A stretch of DNA of 17,187 bases from an uncultured Bacillota bacterium (GCA_937967955.1 CALBUB010000051.1:1-17187); one strand, 5' to 3'. Positions 8,031 to 14,245 are shown, counted from the stretch's first letter. Program-made: numbers and translations. The notes: generated from the sequence alone by a model not told the origin.

Positions 8031-8243
8031 ATGAAAAACCACACTAAAAGGGATATGATATTTGTTAATAAAATCTCTGCTCCCAATAATGTTAGGCCTG
8101 TTAATAAAAAGCCTGTAGGGAAAGCTAGCCAAAACCCTTTCTGCGTATATGCAGGAAAAAGGCATGCCGTTGGCTCTATTATAACTAAAGAAGATGGTTC
8201 TAAGCTAATATGTACTGAAAACGGCTCTTGGCAAAATATTTAA
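8031..8243 (+). CDS. Small two-cysteine protein (70 aa)
   Basis: No firm family. The basic N-terminal half (MKNHTKRDMIFVNKISAP) looks disordered. The C-terminal half holds a compact motif, FCVYAGKRHAVGSIIT, then KLICTENGSWQNI, with Cys37-or-so and a second Cys about 23 residues later and a Gly-x-Trp end. This C-x-Y-x-G-K...G-S...C...G-x-W layout resembles DUF1496-type small proteins, by eye only. There is no signal peptide. AAAGGGAG sits 6 bases before ATG. It lies 100 bases downstream of the FAD/Rieske gene in the same direction with no terminator between, so the two may be co-transcribed. Confidence 0.72.
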   Translation: MKNHTKRDMIFVNKISAPNNVRPVNKKPVGKASQNPFCVYAGKRHAVGSIITKEDGSKLICTENGSWQNI

Positions 8244-8273
8244 AAGGCTCTATTAATAGAGCCTTTATCTTTT
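8243..8273. terminator. Terminator between convergent genes
   Basis: AAAGGCTCTATT and AATAGAGCCTTT (8243-8266) make a perfect inverted repeat followed on the plus strand by ATCTTTT. Both flanking stop codons (8241-8243 and 8265-8267) touch the hairpin, so it probably ends both transcripts. Confidence 0.85.
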
Positions 8274-8783
8274 ATATTTAACTATTGAGTTTACATAGTA
8301 ATCCTTTAATTTTTCCCTTCCACCTAAATTCTCCAATTCAATTAAAAACTCCATAGCTACAACTTTTCCTCCAACGGCTTCAATCAGTTTGGCAGCTGAC
8401 AACATAGTTCCTCCAGTAGCTAACAAATCATCTACAATAGCTACCCTTTTCCCCTTTTCAATAGAATCCCTATGTATTTCTAATGTATTTTTTCCATATT
8501 CTAGTTCATAATCATAGCTAACAGTATCTGCTGGCAATTTCCCTGGCTTTCTAACAGGTATAAAACCTACTCCTAAAGCATAGGCTACAGCTGAGCCAAA
8601 CAAAAAGCCCCTTGCTTCTGGTCCAGCTATATAGTCTACTTGCTTATCTTTTAAATCTTCTACAATCATATTAACAGCCTTTGTAAAAGCCTCTCCATCT
8701 TTTATTAAAGTAGTTATATCCTTAAAACTTATTCCTTTCTCAGGGAAATCTTCTATTACTCTTATCTTTGACTTAAAATCCAA
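8265..8783 (-). CDS. apt: Adenine phosphoribosyltransferase
   Basis: Salvages adenine by joining it to PRPP, giving AMP and pyrophosphate in the cytosol. The start is taken as TTG at 8783: AGGAGG lies 7 bases ahead, and the product then begins MDFKSKIRVIEDFPEKGISF, exactly as in the family, with 172 aa. A longer reading from ATG at 8831 adds 16 residues that match nothing and swallow the ribosome-binding site. Signatures: ITTLIKDG (23-30), GPEARGFLFG (54-63), RKPGKLP (78-84) and the PRPP loop VAIVDDLLATGGT (114-126). It converges on the 70-aa gene and shares its terminator; no relA or recJ neighbour is present, unlike some Firmicutes. Confidence 0.95.
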   Translation of the reverse strand: MDFKSKIRVIEDFPEKGISFKDITTLIKDGEAFTKAVNMIVEDLKDKQVDYIAGPEARGFLFGSAVAYALGVGFIPVRKPGKLPADTVSYDYELEYGKNTLEIHRDSIEKGKRVAIVDDLLATGGTMLSAAKLIEAVGGKVVAMEFLIELENLGGREKLKDYYVNSIVKYKR

Positions 8784-8917
8784 AATGGTCCCTCCTAAAT
8801 CTAATAAAATATTACTATTTAAGTTTATCATATTTTTTTGTTTTTAATAGTCCTTAATTAAAAATTTTTCAATTACCACTTTAATCATAATATATAATAT
8901 CTTTATAAAATAAAGAC

Positions 8918-8965
8918 ACCTCCAAGTAGATAAGCTAATTTAAATTAGCTTATCTACTTGGAGGT
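8918..8965 (-). terminator. 48-base perfect palindrome, terminator of the radical SAM gene
   Basis: The left arm at 8918-8941 (begins ACCTCCAAGTAGATAAGC) is exactly complementary to 8942-8965, giving 24 bp with no unpaired spacer; in RNA about 22 pairs with an AATT-type tip. It sits 20 bases after the radical SAM stop codon. On the minus strand it is followed by GTCTTTATTTTATAAAG, a T-rich tail, which supports a terminator role, but the stem is far longer than the other terminators here. Confidence 0.7.
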
Positions 8966-8984
8966 ATTATATCAAATATTTTAT

Positions 8985-10361
8985 CTAAACTGTAGATTTT
9001 TCTGCATTAATTTCATTCCACAGCTTTTCAGCCCTATCTCTCCATTGTTCTGCATAAGGTCTAGTTTTGGCAACTAAATCTTCTACTTTTTCTGGGGATT
9101 TTAAGTCTGTAGATTTGGCTTTGGTCTCCTTTACCATTTTCTCTATGAATTCTGGATTTTCTAACATAGGACAGGGTAATAAGTGATTGTCGTTGAAAGG
9201 TTGATTTTCTCTAAAGGCCATAAACAGTGGTTGTTTTAAAGCTTCCAGTAAACTCACTTCTTTTATATTGACGTTTGAGTAATGTATAAATACACAAGGT
9301 TCTACATCTCCATTTGCATTAATGTGGAGGTAGTTTTTTCCACCGGCAATGCAACCTTTAACAGCTGGCCCATCATTTTGGAAGTCTATTAGAAATATTG
9401 GCTTTCCTCCCTTTAATGCTCTTGTTTTTCTAATCCTCTTCATTACATACTCTCTTTGATCCTTATTTGGAAGTAGTTCTACAGATGCATCATTACCTAT
9501 GGGCATGTAGTGGAAATACCAAGAAAATCTTACTCCTTTGTCTATCAACATATCATAGAACTCATCTGAAGTAACATCCTTATAGTTTTTACTAGTATAG
9601 CATATGGAAGTTCCATACAGAAGACCATGTTCTTTCATCAAATCCATAGCTTCCATTACTTTTTCAAAAGTTCCATCTCCTCTTCTACTGTCATTGGACT
9701 CTTTAAAACCTTCTATGCTTATTGCCAAAGAAAGGTTGCCAACTCTTTGCATATCTTCACATAGCTTTTTATCAATTAATGTACCATTTGTAAATGCATG
9801 GAAAGCACAATCATTGTGTTTTTCGCATAATTTTATTATGTCGTCTTTTCTAATTAGAGGTTCTCCTCCTGCAAATATGAAGAAATGGGTTCCCAACTCT
9901 TTCCCTTGTTGGATTATTCTATCCATTTCTTCAAAGGTTAAATTTAGCTTGTGACCATATTCTGCTGCCCAACAACCTGTACATTTTAAATTACAAGCAG
10001 AAGTAGGATCCATTAAAATGGCCCAGGGTACATTACAGTTATGGGTTTTTCTCATCTTGTGAATTTTTTTAAGACCATATAAGGATGCCTCATACCCTAG
10101 ATTTAATACGTGGGTTTTCAATACATGAGGATGTATCTCCTGAAGCATCTTTTCTAAGTACTTCATCCATTTATTATCCTTATCCTTTATTAAAGCCCTA
10201 GTATCATCGTAGTATTTTTTGTTAAATATTTCACCCATAAAATTCTCTGCCCAATCTACCAGCTTCAGTAAATTTTCTTCTGTATCCTTGTTTAAATATT
10301 TCATTAGAATATCAATAGTTTTTTCGAAAAGCTTCCTGCCAGTCAAATAAGCAACACCCAT
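8985..10361 (-). CDS. Radical SAM protein with auxiliary cysteine region, unknown substrate
   Basis: A 458-aa radical S-adenosylmethionine enzyme. Residues 1-110 are a mainly helical N-terminal domain unlike the core. The core follows: DPTSACNLKCTGCW (118-131) gives the CxxxCxxC cluster ligands Cys123, Cys127 and Cys130; FAGGEPLIRKDD (163-174) is the GGE motif; FTNGTLID (190-197) and LAISIEGF (212-219) are typical strands. The C-terminal part has Cys337, HINANGDVEPCVF (Cys356) and LLPCPMLENPE (Cys397), recalling a reduced SPASM/twitch auxiliary region. Such regions occur in peptide- or cofactor-modifying enzymes, but no precursor peptide or cofactor gene adjoins it. AAGGAGG lies 7 bases before ATG. 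It is monocistronic, divergent from the J-domain gene and ended by the 48-base palindrome. Confidence 0.87.
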   Translation of the reverse strand: MGVAYLTGRKLFEKTIDILMKYLNKDTEENLLKLVDWAENFMGEIFNKKYYDDTRALIKDKDNKWMKYLEKMLQEIHPHVLKTHVLNLGYEASLYGLKKIHKMRKTHNCNVPWAILMDPTSACNLKCTGCWAAEYGHKLNLTFEEMDRIIQQGKELGTHFFIFAGGEPLIRKDDIIKLCEKHNDCAFHAFTNGTLIDKKLCEDMQRVGNLSLAISIEGFKESNDSRRGDGTFEKVMEAMDLMKEHGLLYGTSICYTSKNYKDVTSDEFYDMLIDKGVRFSWYFHYMPIGNDASVELLPNKDQREYVMKRIRKTRALKGGKPIFLIDFQNDGPAVKGCIAGGKNYLHINANGDVEPCVFIHYSNVNIKEVSLLEALKQPLFMAFRENQPFNDNHLLPCPMLENPEFIEKMVKETKAKSTDLKSPEKVEDLVAKTRPYAEQWRDRAEKLWNEINAEKSTV

Positions 10362-10405
10362 AATATTCCCTCCTTAATTTCAGTATATATAAAGGCCCGT
10401 TAGTT

Positions 10406-10433
10406 TTACATATTCAATAAGAAGAATATGTAA
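10406..10433. repeat. Inverted repeat in the leader of the radical SAM gene
   Basis: TTACATATTC (10406-10415) and GAATATGTAA (10424-10433) are perfectly inverted around an 8-base AATAAGAA spacer, about 45 bases upstream of the radical SAM start. It could be an operator or leader hairpin; no regulator is recognised. The rest of the 240-base divergent gap shows only the plus-strand promoter. Confidence 0.45.
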
Positions 10434-10554
10434 TAAAAGGCATACAGATTGTGAGTTTTGTAACAGCCTGCTAACTTTTTAATTTTATTGTCTAAATTTT
10501 AACGTTTCCTAACATACCTACTTCATATAAAACTACTCTTTTATAGCTATAATA

Positions 10555-10563
10555 TGATATAAT
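10555..10563 (+). promoter_or_regulatory. Extended -10 promoter for the J-domain gene
   Basis: TGATATAAT is a perfect TGnTATAAT element 38 bases before the ATG at 10602. A second TATAAT overlaps just upstream. No good -35 is present. Confidence 0.55.
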
Positions 10564-10601
10564 TTAACTATTATGAAAATATAAAGAGGGAGTTTAGACA
10601 A

Positions 10602-11393
10602 ATGAATGGTATCAAAAAACTAGCAGGTAAAGTACTATACACTTTTGCAGAGGCTGTTTCTATTTTATTTGATCTAATTATAGCTCTTGTCTCCTTCTCT
10701 GTTAATTTAACTAGCGCTCTTGCTAGTGGCTTAGTTGCTCTCATTGGTTTGGGAGGCTGTTTACTATTTTTTCTATTTGCAGGCCCATTTGGAATATATT
10801 TGCTTCTAAATCCTATTACAGCTTTCCTCTTTCTTATTTTAGTTGTATTCCCAATTATGGGCAGGAAATTCGTATCCTTTTTGCAATACCTTCAGTACAT
10901 GATAACAGAATACTTATTTGATAGGGCCAACTATTTGCTTTATGGGGATAAAAGCAAATACGCCTCCTTTTTTGAATACGGAAATAGATATAGGAAAGCT
11001 CAGGAAGCAAAGAAAAGAGAGGAGCAACAAAGAAGGCAAGAAGAGATTTGGAGGCAGTGGGAAGAACGCTTTAGAAAATGGCAAGAGTATCAAAACTCCC
11101 AAAGGTATTATGGAGGAGATAGTAGCTATCAAGGCTATGGAAATTATAATAACTACACCTATACTGACCCCACTTTAGAATTTAAAAGGAAATATGAAGA
11201 AAGTTGCGATATACTAGGAGTTCCTTATAATGCTGATAAATATCAGATAAAATTAGCTTATAGAAAAAAAGCAAAGGAATACCATCCAGATTTAAATAAG
11301 GCTCCTAATGCAACAGAAATGTTCCAAAAAATAAATAATGCTTATGAATTCTTAAACGATAAAAATATAGAAAGGTATAAGAAAATGGATTAA
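10602..11393 (+). CDS. Membrane protein with C-terminal DnaJ (J) domain
   Basis: A 263-aa protein expected to recruit an Hsp70 (DnaK) to the membrane. Residues about 10-90 contain two to three hydrophobic segments (around 12-50, 50-68 and 70-88). Residues 130-165 are a highly charged helix rich in Glu, Arg, Gln and Trp, probably a coiled coil (QEAKKREEQQRRQEEIWRQW). Residues 168-190 are a Gly/Tyr/Asn-rich linker. A J domain closes the protein (202-260): CDILGVPYNADKYQIKLAYR, then KEYHPDLNKA with the HPD triad at 228-230, and FQKINNAYEFL. Canonical DnaJ has the J domain first; here it is last and there are no zinc-finger or substrate domains. AGAGGGAG lies about 9 bases before ATG. It is a single gene. 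Confidence 0.87.
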   Translation: MNGIKKLAGKVLYTFAEAVSILFDLIIALVSFSVNLTSALASGLVALIGLGGCLLFFLFAGPFGIYLLLNPITAFLFLILVVFPIMGRKFVSFLQYLQYMITEYLFDRANYLLYGDKSKYASFFEYGNRYRKAQEAKKREEQQRRQEEIWRQWEERFRKWQEYQNSQRYYGGDSSYQGYGNYNNYTYTDPTLEFKRKYEESCDILGVPYNADKYQIKLAYRKKAKEYHPDLNKAPNATEMFQKINNAYEFLNDKNIERYKKMD

Positions 11394-11415
11394 GCCCTTA
11401 ATAAAAGGGCTTAAT
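11389..11415. terminator. Hairpin between convergent J-domain gene and mntP
   Basis: ATTAAGCCCTT (11389-11399) pairs with AAGGGCTTAAT (11405-11415) around AATAA. The T-run after it is poor on both strands, so termination may be moderate; position between two stops supports the call. Confidence 0.65.
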
Positions 11416-11979
11416 CTAGCCTATAATACCTAGGTGTTCTAGTAATATCTTAGTTCCCATGAATATTAGAATAAAACCACCTAAAACTTCAGCTTTTACT
11501 TTACATCTGCTTCCTAAACCATTTCCTAATCTTACTCCAATAAAAGAAGTAACAAAAGTTATAATTCCTATAATCACCATAGCAAAAAAAATATTGACCT
11601 TAAACAAGGCAAAAGTTATTCCTATTGCTAGTGCATCAATACTAGTTGCAATTGATAATACTATCAAATTTTTTAGGTTAAATGTTTCCTCATAAATTGG
11701 ACAACAATTGTCTTTTGCTTCCTTTATCATATTCAAGCCAATTACAGAAAGCAAAATAAAAGCAAGCCAATGGTCAATTGCTACTATGTAATCACTAAAT
11801 TGGCTGCCTAATATGTACCCTAAAAAAGGCATAAATGCTTGAAAACCTCCAAAAAAGCCACCTGTTATAAGAGCACTTTTATAACTCATTTCCTTCATGG
11901 ATAAACCTCTACACACTGCAGCTGCAAAGGCATCCATAGCTACTCCAATAGCAACAATGATTAGTTCTAAAAGTTCCAT
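11416..11979 (-). CDS. mntP: Manganese efflux pump MntP
   Basis: A 187-aa inner-membrane Mn(II) exporter of the DUF204/MntP family, equal in length to E. coli MntP (188). It has six hydrophobic segments in two repeated halves, each with an intramembrane Asp: GVAMDAFAAAVCRGL (12-26, Asp16) and ATSIDALAIGITFAL (111-125, Asp115), matching the conserved aspartates of the E. coli protein. A Cys-rich loop (NCCPIYEE, 91-98) links the halves. AAGGAG lies about 8 bases before ATG. Only 80 bases separate it from the terminator at 12071-12111, too short for a yybP-ykoY manganese riboswitch, and I see no MntR-like box. Confidence 0.93.
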   Translation of the reverse strand: MELLELIIVAIGVAMDAFAAAVCRGLSMKEMSYKSALITGGFFGGFQAFMPFLGYILGSQFSDYIVAIDHWLAFILLSVIGLNMIKEAKDNCCPIYEETFNLKNLIVLSIATSIDALAIGITFALFKVNIFFAMVIIGIITFVTSFIGVRLGNGLGSRCKVKAEVLGGFILIFMGTKILLEHLGIIG

Positions 11980-12070
11980 TCTATGTTCTCCTTCTATATG
12001 TTAATATTTTCAATTAGATTTTAACATAAAGTTAGATATATATAAATCTATTTTAGAAAATGAATAAATT

Positions 12071-12111
12071 AAAAGCTCTTTTCTACTATATATAGTTAGA
12101 AAAGAGCTTTT
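12071..12111 (-). terminator. Terminator of the nine-gene small-protein operon
   Basis: AAAAGCTCTTTTCTA (12071-12085) is complementary to TAGAAAAGAGCTTTT (12097-12111); the CTATATATAG between can pair further. On the minus strand it lies 6 bases after the last stop and is followed by T-rich sequence. Confidence 0.82.
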
Positions 12112-12117
12112 TATGTT

Positions 12118-12447
12118 TCACCTACCCTTTCTATTTATATATATATTTAGCAATTCATCAAACAATTTTACTGAATATTCAACGGCTGTTCCTTTTTCCT
12201 CCTCTTTTATTTTCTTTTCTTCTACTTCTTCTATTTTCTCTTCAACCTTTTCTTCAATTTCTTCATCCAGCTTTTCTTCCTCTTGTTTGCTTTCTTCTTT
12301 TTGATCATTTTCAGCCTCCTCATTTTCTATTTTAGATTCTGCCTCTGTAATCTCTTCATTTTGGCTTTCTTCTATATAATCTTCCTTTATGGAATCAGCA
12401 AAATAACTGTCATCATCTATGTCTGGCATCCTATTGATAAAATCCAC
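12118..12447 (-). CDS. Glutamate-rich acidic protein, ninth gene of the small-protein operon
   Basis: Unrecognised, 109 aa. The start is read as GTG at 12447: GGGGAG lies 7 bases ahead and the upstream gene stops 4 bases before it. A longer reading from 12528 would overlap that gene by 77 bases. The product starts MDFINRMPDIDDDSYF; residues 22-85 are an almost uninterrupted acidic tract (31 Glu in 109 residues), with a heptad-like EEKLDEEIEEKVEEKIEEVE (57-76) suggesting a long charged helix or coiled coil. The C-terminus is a non-acidic amphipathic helix (AVEYSVKLFDELLNIYI) that could be the binding end. No signal peptide. An acidic tail of this kind often acts as a spacer or scaffold; that role is inference. 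Confidence 0.75.
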   Translation of the reverse strand: MDFINRMPDIDDDSYFADSIKEDYIEESQNEEITEAESKIENEEAENDQKEESKQEEEKLDEEIEEKVEEKIEEVEEKKIKEEEKGTAVEYSVKLFDELLNIYINRKGR

Positions 12448-12451
12448 AGTA

Positions 12452-12688
12452 TCACTCCCCGTGTATTTTAGTAATCTTCTTAAATAGTCTATATATAGCT
12501 TCTTTATCGAAACCACACTCATCAACAAGGTGGGCAGTAATTTCTTCTGCAGTACTAGTCATATAGAATTCTTCATTTTTAGTTATATCGTTTAATATTT
12601 TTTCATATAACACCTTTTCCTCTGGGGTAAGGACTTCATAGAGCATTCTTCTATTAAGCCTCTCATTACTTTTAGAACCCTTTTTCAA
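12452..12688 (-). CDS. Small helical protein, eighth gene of the operon
   Basis: Unrecognised, 78 aa. TTG at 12688 is chosen because AAGGAG lies 8 bases before it; a GTG three codons earlier touches that same AAGGAG and cannot use it. The sequence reads MKKGSKSNERLNRRMLYEVL and then TPEEKVLYEKIL, with AEEITAHLVDECGFDKEAIYRL further on. It is charged, predicted mostly helical and soluble, with one cysteine. The C-terminal EEITAHLVDECGFDKEAI segment resembles a small helical adaptor, but I cannot assign it. Its TGA lies 4 bases before the next gene's GTG, and it follows the seventh gene's stop by 2 bases, so translation is probably coupled. Confidence 0.75.
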   Translation of the reverse strand: MKKGSKSNERLNRRMLYEVLTPEEKVLYEKILNDITKNEEFYMTSTAEEITAHLVDECGFDKEAIYRLFKKITKIHGE

Positions 12689-12690
12689 TA

Positions 12691-13041
12691 TTAACACTCC
12701 TTTAATTTAGATACTCCAAATATTTTAACTCCCGGCTCAATCTCTAACATTTCATAGTTTTTATCATTAATAGTTATAGTCCTTTCCTTATCTACTTTTA
12801 AATTTAAATCCAAATCTTCAATATTAAACTGTTCAATGTAGTAAGGGTTTACAAGTACAAAGACAGCATTTAACTGAACTGGAGATATGTTATTACTTCT
12901 AGATAAATTAGCTTGATTAGATGTATTAATCATAAAATTGTATACTTTGGTATTTTCATCATCTAATACTTCTTCCATAAACTGGGTAAAATTTCTATCT
13001 CCCAATACTATCCCCTCCGAAAGAATCTTATTATTCATCAC
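12691..13041 (-). CDS. NQAN-motif protein (116 aa), seventh gene of the operon
   Basis: No known family. GTG at 13041 or ATG at 13038 may start it; AAGGT is 8 bases before the GTG. It overlaps the end of the sixth gene by 11 bases. After an N-terminal region with an acidic helix (FTQFMEEVLDDENTK), residues 38-45 read INTSNQAN, followed by LSRSNNISPVQLNAVFVLVN and a strand-rich C-terminal half (DLNLKVDKERTITINDK, 78-94) ending GVKIFGVSKLKEC. The block from residue 34 on aligns by eye with the sixth gene's product (IN-x-SNQAN-x-x-R, then N-x-V-x-x-L and I-x-I-x-x-D), so they are likely paralogues. No signal peptide or membrane segment. A beta-rich structural subunit is an inference. Confidence 0.78.
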   Translation of the reverse strand: MMNNKILSEGIVLGDRNFTQFMEEVLDDENTKVYNFMINTSNQANLSRSNNISPVQLNAVFVLVNPYYIEQFNIEDLDLNLKVDKERTITINDKNYEMLEIEPGVKIFGVSKLKEC

Positions 13042-13303
13042 TTTTGGTTACCTTTTTATCTGTATATACGTAAATGTTGCCATCCTCTAATATGTCATCT
13101 TCTAGCCCTTCCATAGAAAGGTTCCAATCTTTATCTATGTTAATAGTAATAGGAATCTTGTTATTTGGCTCTTTTTTATACAGATATTCCAAGCCCAATA
13201 TGGCCACAAAGTTAAATTGGCCTAAGTTTGCCCTTATACATCTAAAAGTATTAGCTTGATTAGACAAGTTGATTGCTAAAGAGTGTTTAACTTTTTCACT
13301 CAA
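13031..13303 (-). CDS. NQAN-motif protein (90 aa), sixth gene of the operon
   Basis: No known family. It starts at TTG (13303), with GAGGTG 7 bases ahead; that site overlaps the TGA of the fifth gene. Residues 8-18 read SLAINLSNQAN, followed by TFRCIRANLGQFNFVAILGL and then a strand-rich part, KIPITINIDKDWNLSM (49-64), and a final NIYVYTDKKVTKSDE. The INLSNQAN block matches INTSNQAN in the seventh gene and INTNQQSN in the third. One cysteine (Cys22). No secretion signal, so any export would need another route, or the protein assembles inside the cell. Overlap with the next gene suggests coupled, balanced synthesis with its paralogue. Confidence 0.78.
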   Translation of the reverse strand: MSEKVKHSLAINLSNQANTFRCIRANLGQFNFVAILGLEYLYKKEPNNKIPITINIDKDWNLSMEGLEDDILEDGNIYVYTDKKVTKSDE

Positions 13304-13309
13304 TTGGAA

Positions 13310-13525
13310 TCACCTCATATATTCGGCCATTATCTTTTTTACCTCTTCGTTTTTTTCATCATCGCTTAATTGTTTATTTTGTCTTAATTCATATAGTTTT
13401 TCCAATATATAAACGGGATTTTTTAACTTCTTCATGTATATGGTAAATTCTGCATCCTTGGTAATAAGTCTGCTTACATATTTATCATCTAAAGTTTGCT
13501 TCTTTTCCGCACTTTCTTGCTTCAA
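13310..13525 (-). CDS. Small charged helical protein (71 aa), fifth gene of the operon
   Basis: Unrecognised. It starts at TTG (13525), supported by GGAGG 7 bases ahead. The sequence is highly charged with helix-forming segments: LDDKYVSRLITKDAEFTIYM (12-31), then LKNPVYILEKLYELRQNKQL and SDDEKNEEVKKIMAEYM. There is no Cys, Trp or membrane segment and no repeat shared with the NQAN proteins. It sits 14 bases after the fourth gene and 6 before the sixth. Its size and charge would suit a chaperone or adaptor for its neighbours, which is only a guess from context. Confidence 0.74.
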   Translation of the reverse strand: MKQESAEKKQTLDDKYVSRLITKDAEFTIYMKKLKNPVYILEKLYELRQNKQLSDDEKNEEVKKIMAEYMR

Positions 13526-13539
13526 AGAAACACCTCCCC

Positions 13540-13848
13540 TTAAAATTTCACAGTAGTAGTTTCCCTTCTATCTGGCCCTCTTTCATCTTTTACTGTAATG
13601 GTCTCTCCCTTCTTAGCCTCTTTGCTTAATTCTATAATCCTTTTTGTCTCTTCCCCTGAACTCATTCTGTTGTGTTGCTCCACATCTATACTTAAATTCC
13701 TATACTCTGATTTTTCTTCATCATATAATTCACCGTCTAAATATACCCGACCATCATAGTCTATCCTAATTTCCCTTGGCAGATTTTCATCCTTTTTGTT
13801 TAGTTTGATTCTAAGCCATTCATTCCCTTTTATATCGTCTAGGGTCAT
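13540..13848 (-). CDS. Hypothetical protein (102 aa), fourth gene of the operon
   Basis: Unrecognised. It starts at ATG (13848) with AGGAGG 7 bases before; this site overlaps the third gene's TAA stop. The N-terminal half looks like a small beta sheet (NEWLRIKLNKKDENLPREIR, then IDYDGRVYLDGELYDE). A middle helix follows (EETKRIIELSKEAKKG), and the C-terminus is strand-like and repetitive in Thr, Arg and Asp (ETITVKDERGPDRRETTTVK). It is very polar, without Cys or hydrophobic segment. Nothing in it resembles an enzyme active site I can name. Confidence 0.75.
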   Translation of the reverse strand: MTLDDIKGNEWLRIKLNKKDENLPREIRIDYDGRVYLDGELYDEEKSEYRNLSIDVEQHNRMSSGEETKRIIELSKEAKKGETITVKDERGPDRRETTTVKF

Positions 13849-13860
13849 TTTTTAACCTCC

Positions 13861-14028
13861 TTATACTAGGTTAAGATTGATTGTAGACGAATTCTGATTT
13901 ACAACACTTAACTGGGTAAGACTCATATTAGATTGTTGATTAGTATTTATCTGATTAGCAACTTTTGCCCCCATAAATGTACTTCCATCCCTATTATTAG
14001 CCAGCTGCTTCTCTGCTTTTTTTGACAT
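13861..14028 (-). CDS. Asn/Gln-rich small protein (55 aa), third gene of the operon
   Basis: Unrecognised. ATG at 14028 with GGGAGG about 8 bases ahead, that site lying over the stop of the second gene. Sixteen of 55 residues are Asn or Gln. After a basic start (MSKKAEKQLANNRDGSTFMG) comes VANQINTNQQSNMSLTQL (23-40), carrying the INTNQQSN version of the motif seen in genes six and seven, and then SVVNQNSSTINLNLV (41-55), an alternating polar/apolar strand. That last segment resembles SIVNQKTVTQIQLQV in the first gene's product. Low complexity with Q/N-rich strands is typical of self-assembling or amyloid-like subunits, but this is inference; no signal peptide is present. Confidence 0.75.
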   Translation of the reverse strand: MSKKAEKQLANNRDGSTFMGAKVANQINTNQQSNMSLTQLSVVNQNSSTINLNLV

Positions 14029-14031
14029 AGA

Positions 14032-14205
14032 CTATGCCTCCCATCTTAGTTTTCGTCCTTGTATTGCAGATAATAATTCTACAGCATCAACATTGTTTGC
14101 TGGCACATCTGATTCTAAGGCAATATTCTTTGTTTTTATATTTAAGGGATGAAATTTTTTAGAATTGAATGTCAAGCCATCTTTAGAGAAGCCTATCTTC
14201 ACCAT
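14032..14205 (-). CDS. Small hypothetical protein (57 aa), second gene of the operon
   Basis: Unrecognised. It starts at ATG (14205), or at the GTG codon just after it; GGGAGG precedes by 5 or 8 bases respectively. The product is MVKIGFSKDGLTFNSKKFHP, then LNIKTKNIALESDVPANNVD and AVELLSAIQGRKLRWEA. It has a basic, strand-like N-terminal half and an amphipathic helix at the end. No Cys and no hydrophobic segment. It follows the hairpin at 14246-14264, so its expression may be lower than that of the first gene. Three bases separate it from the third gene. Confidence 0.72.
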   Translation of the reverse strand: MVKIGFSKDGLTFNSKKFHPLNIKTKNIALESDVPANNVDAVELLSAIQGRKLRWEA

Positions 14206-14245
14206 ATCTCCCTCCCTGCTGAATTAGTTATTATAAATCTATTTA

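Noticed and set aside
11980..12070. yybP-ykoY manganese riboswitch before mntP
   Set aside because: The gap is about 90 bases of AT-rich sequence without the conserved loops or a terminator stem of its own.
12113..12304. Open plus-strand frame rich in Ser and Phe
   Set aside because: It is the antisense of the Glu-rich coding tract (GAA/GAG read backwards); no ribosome-binding site.
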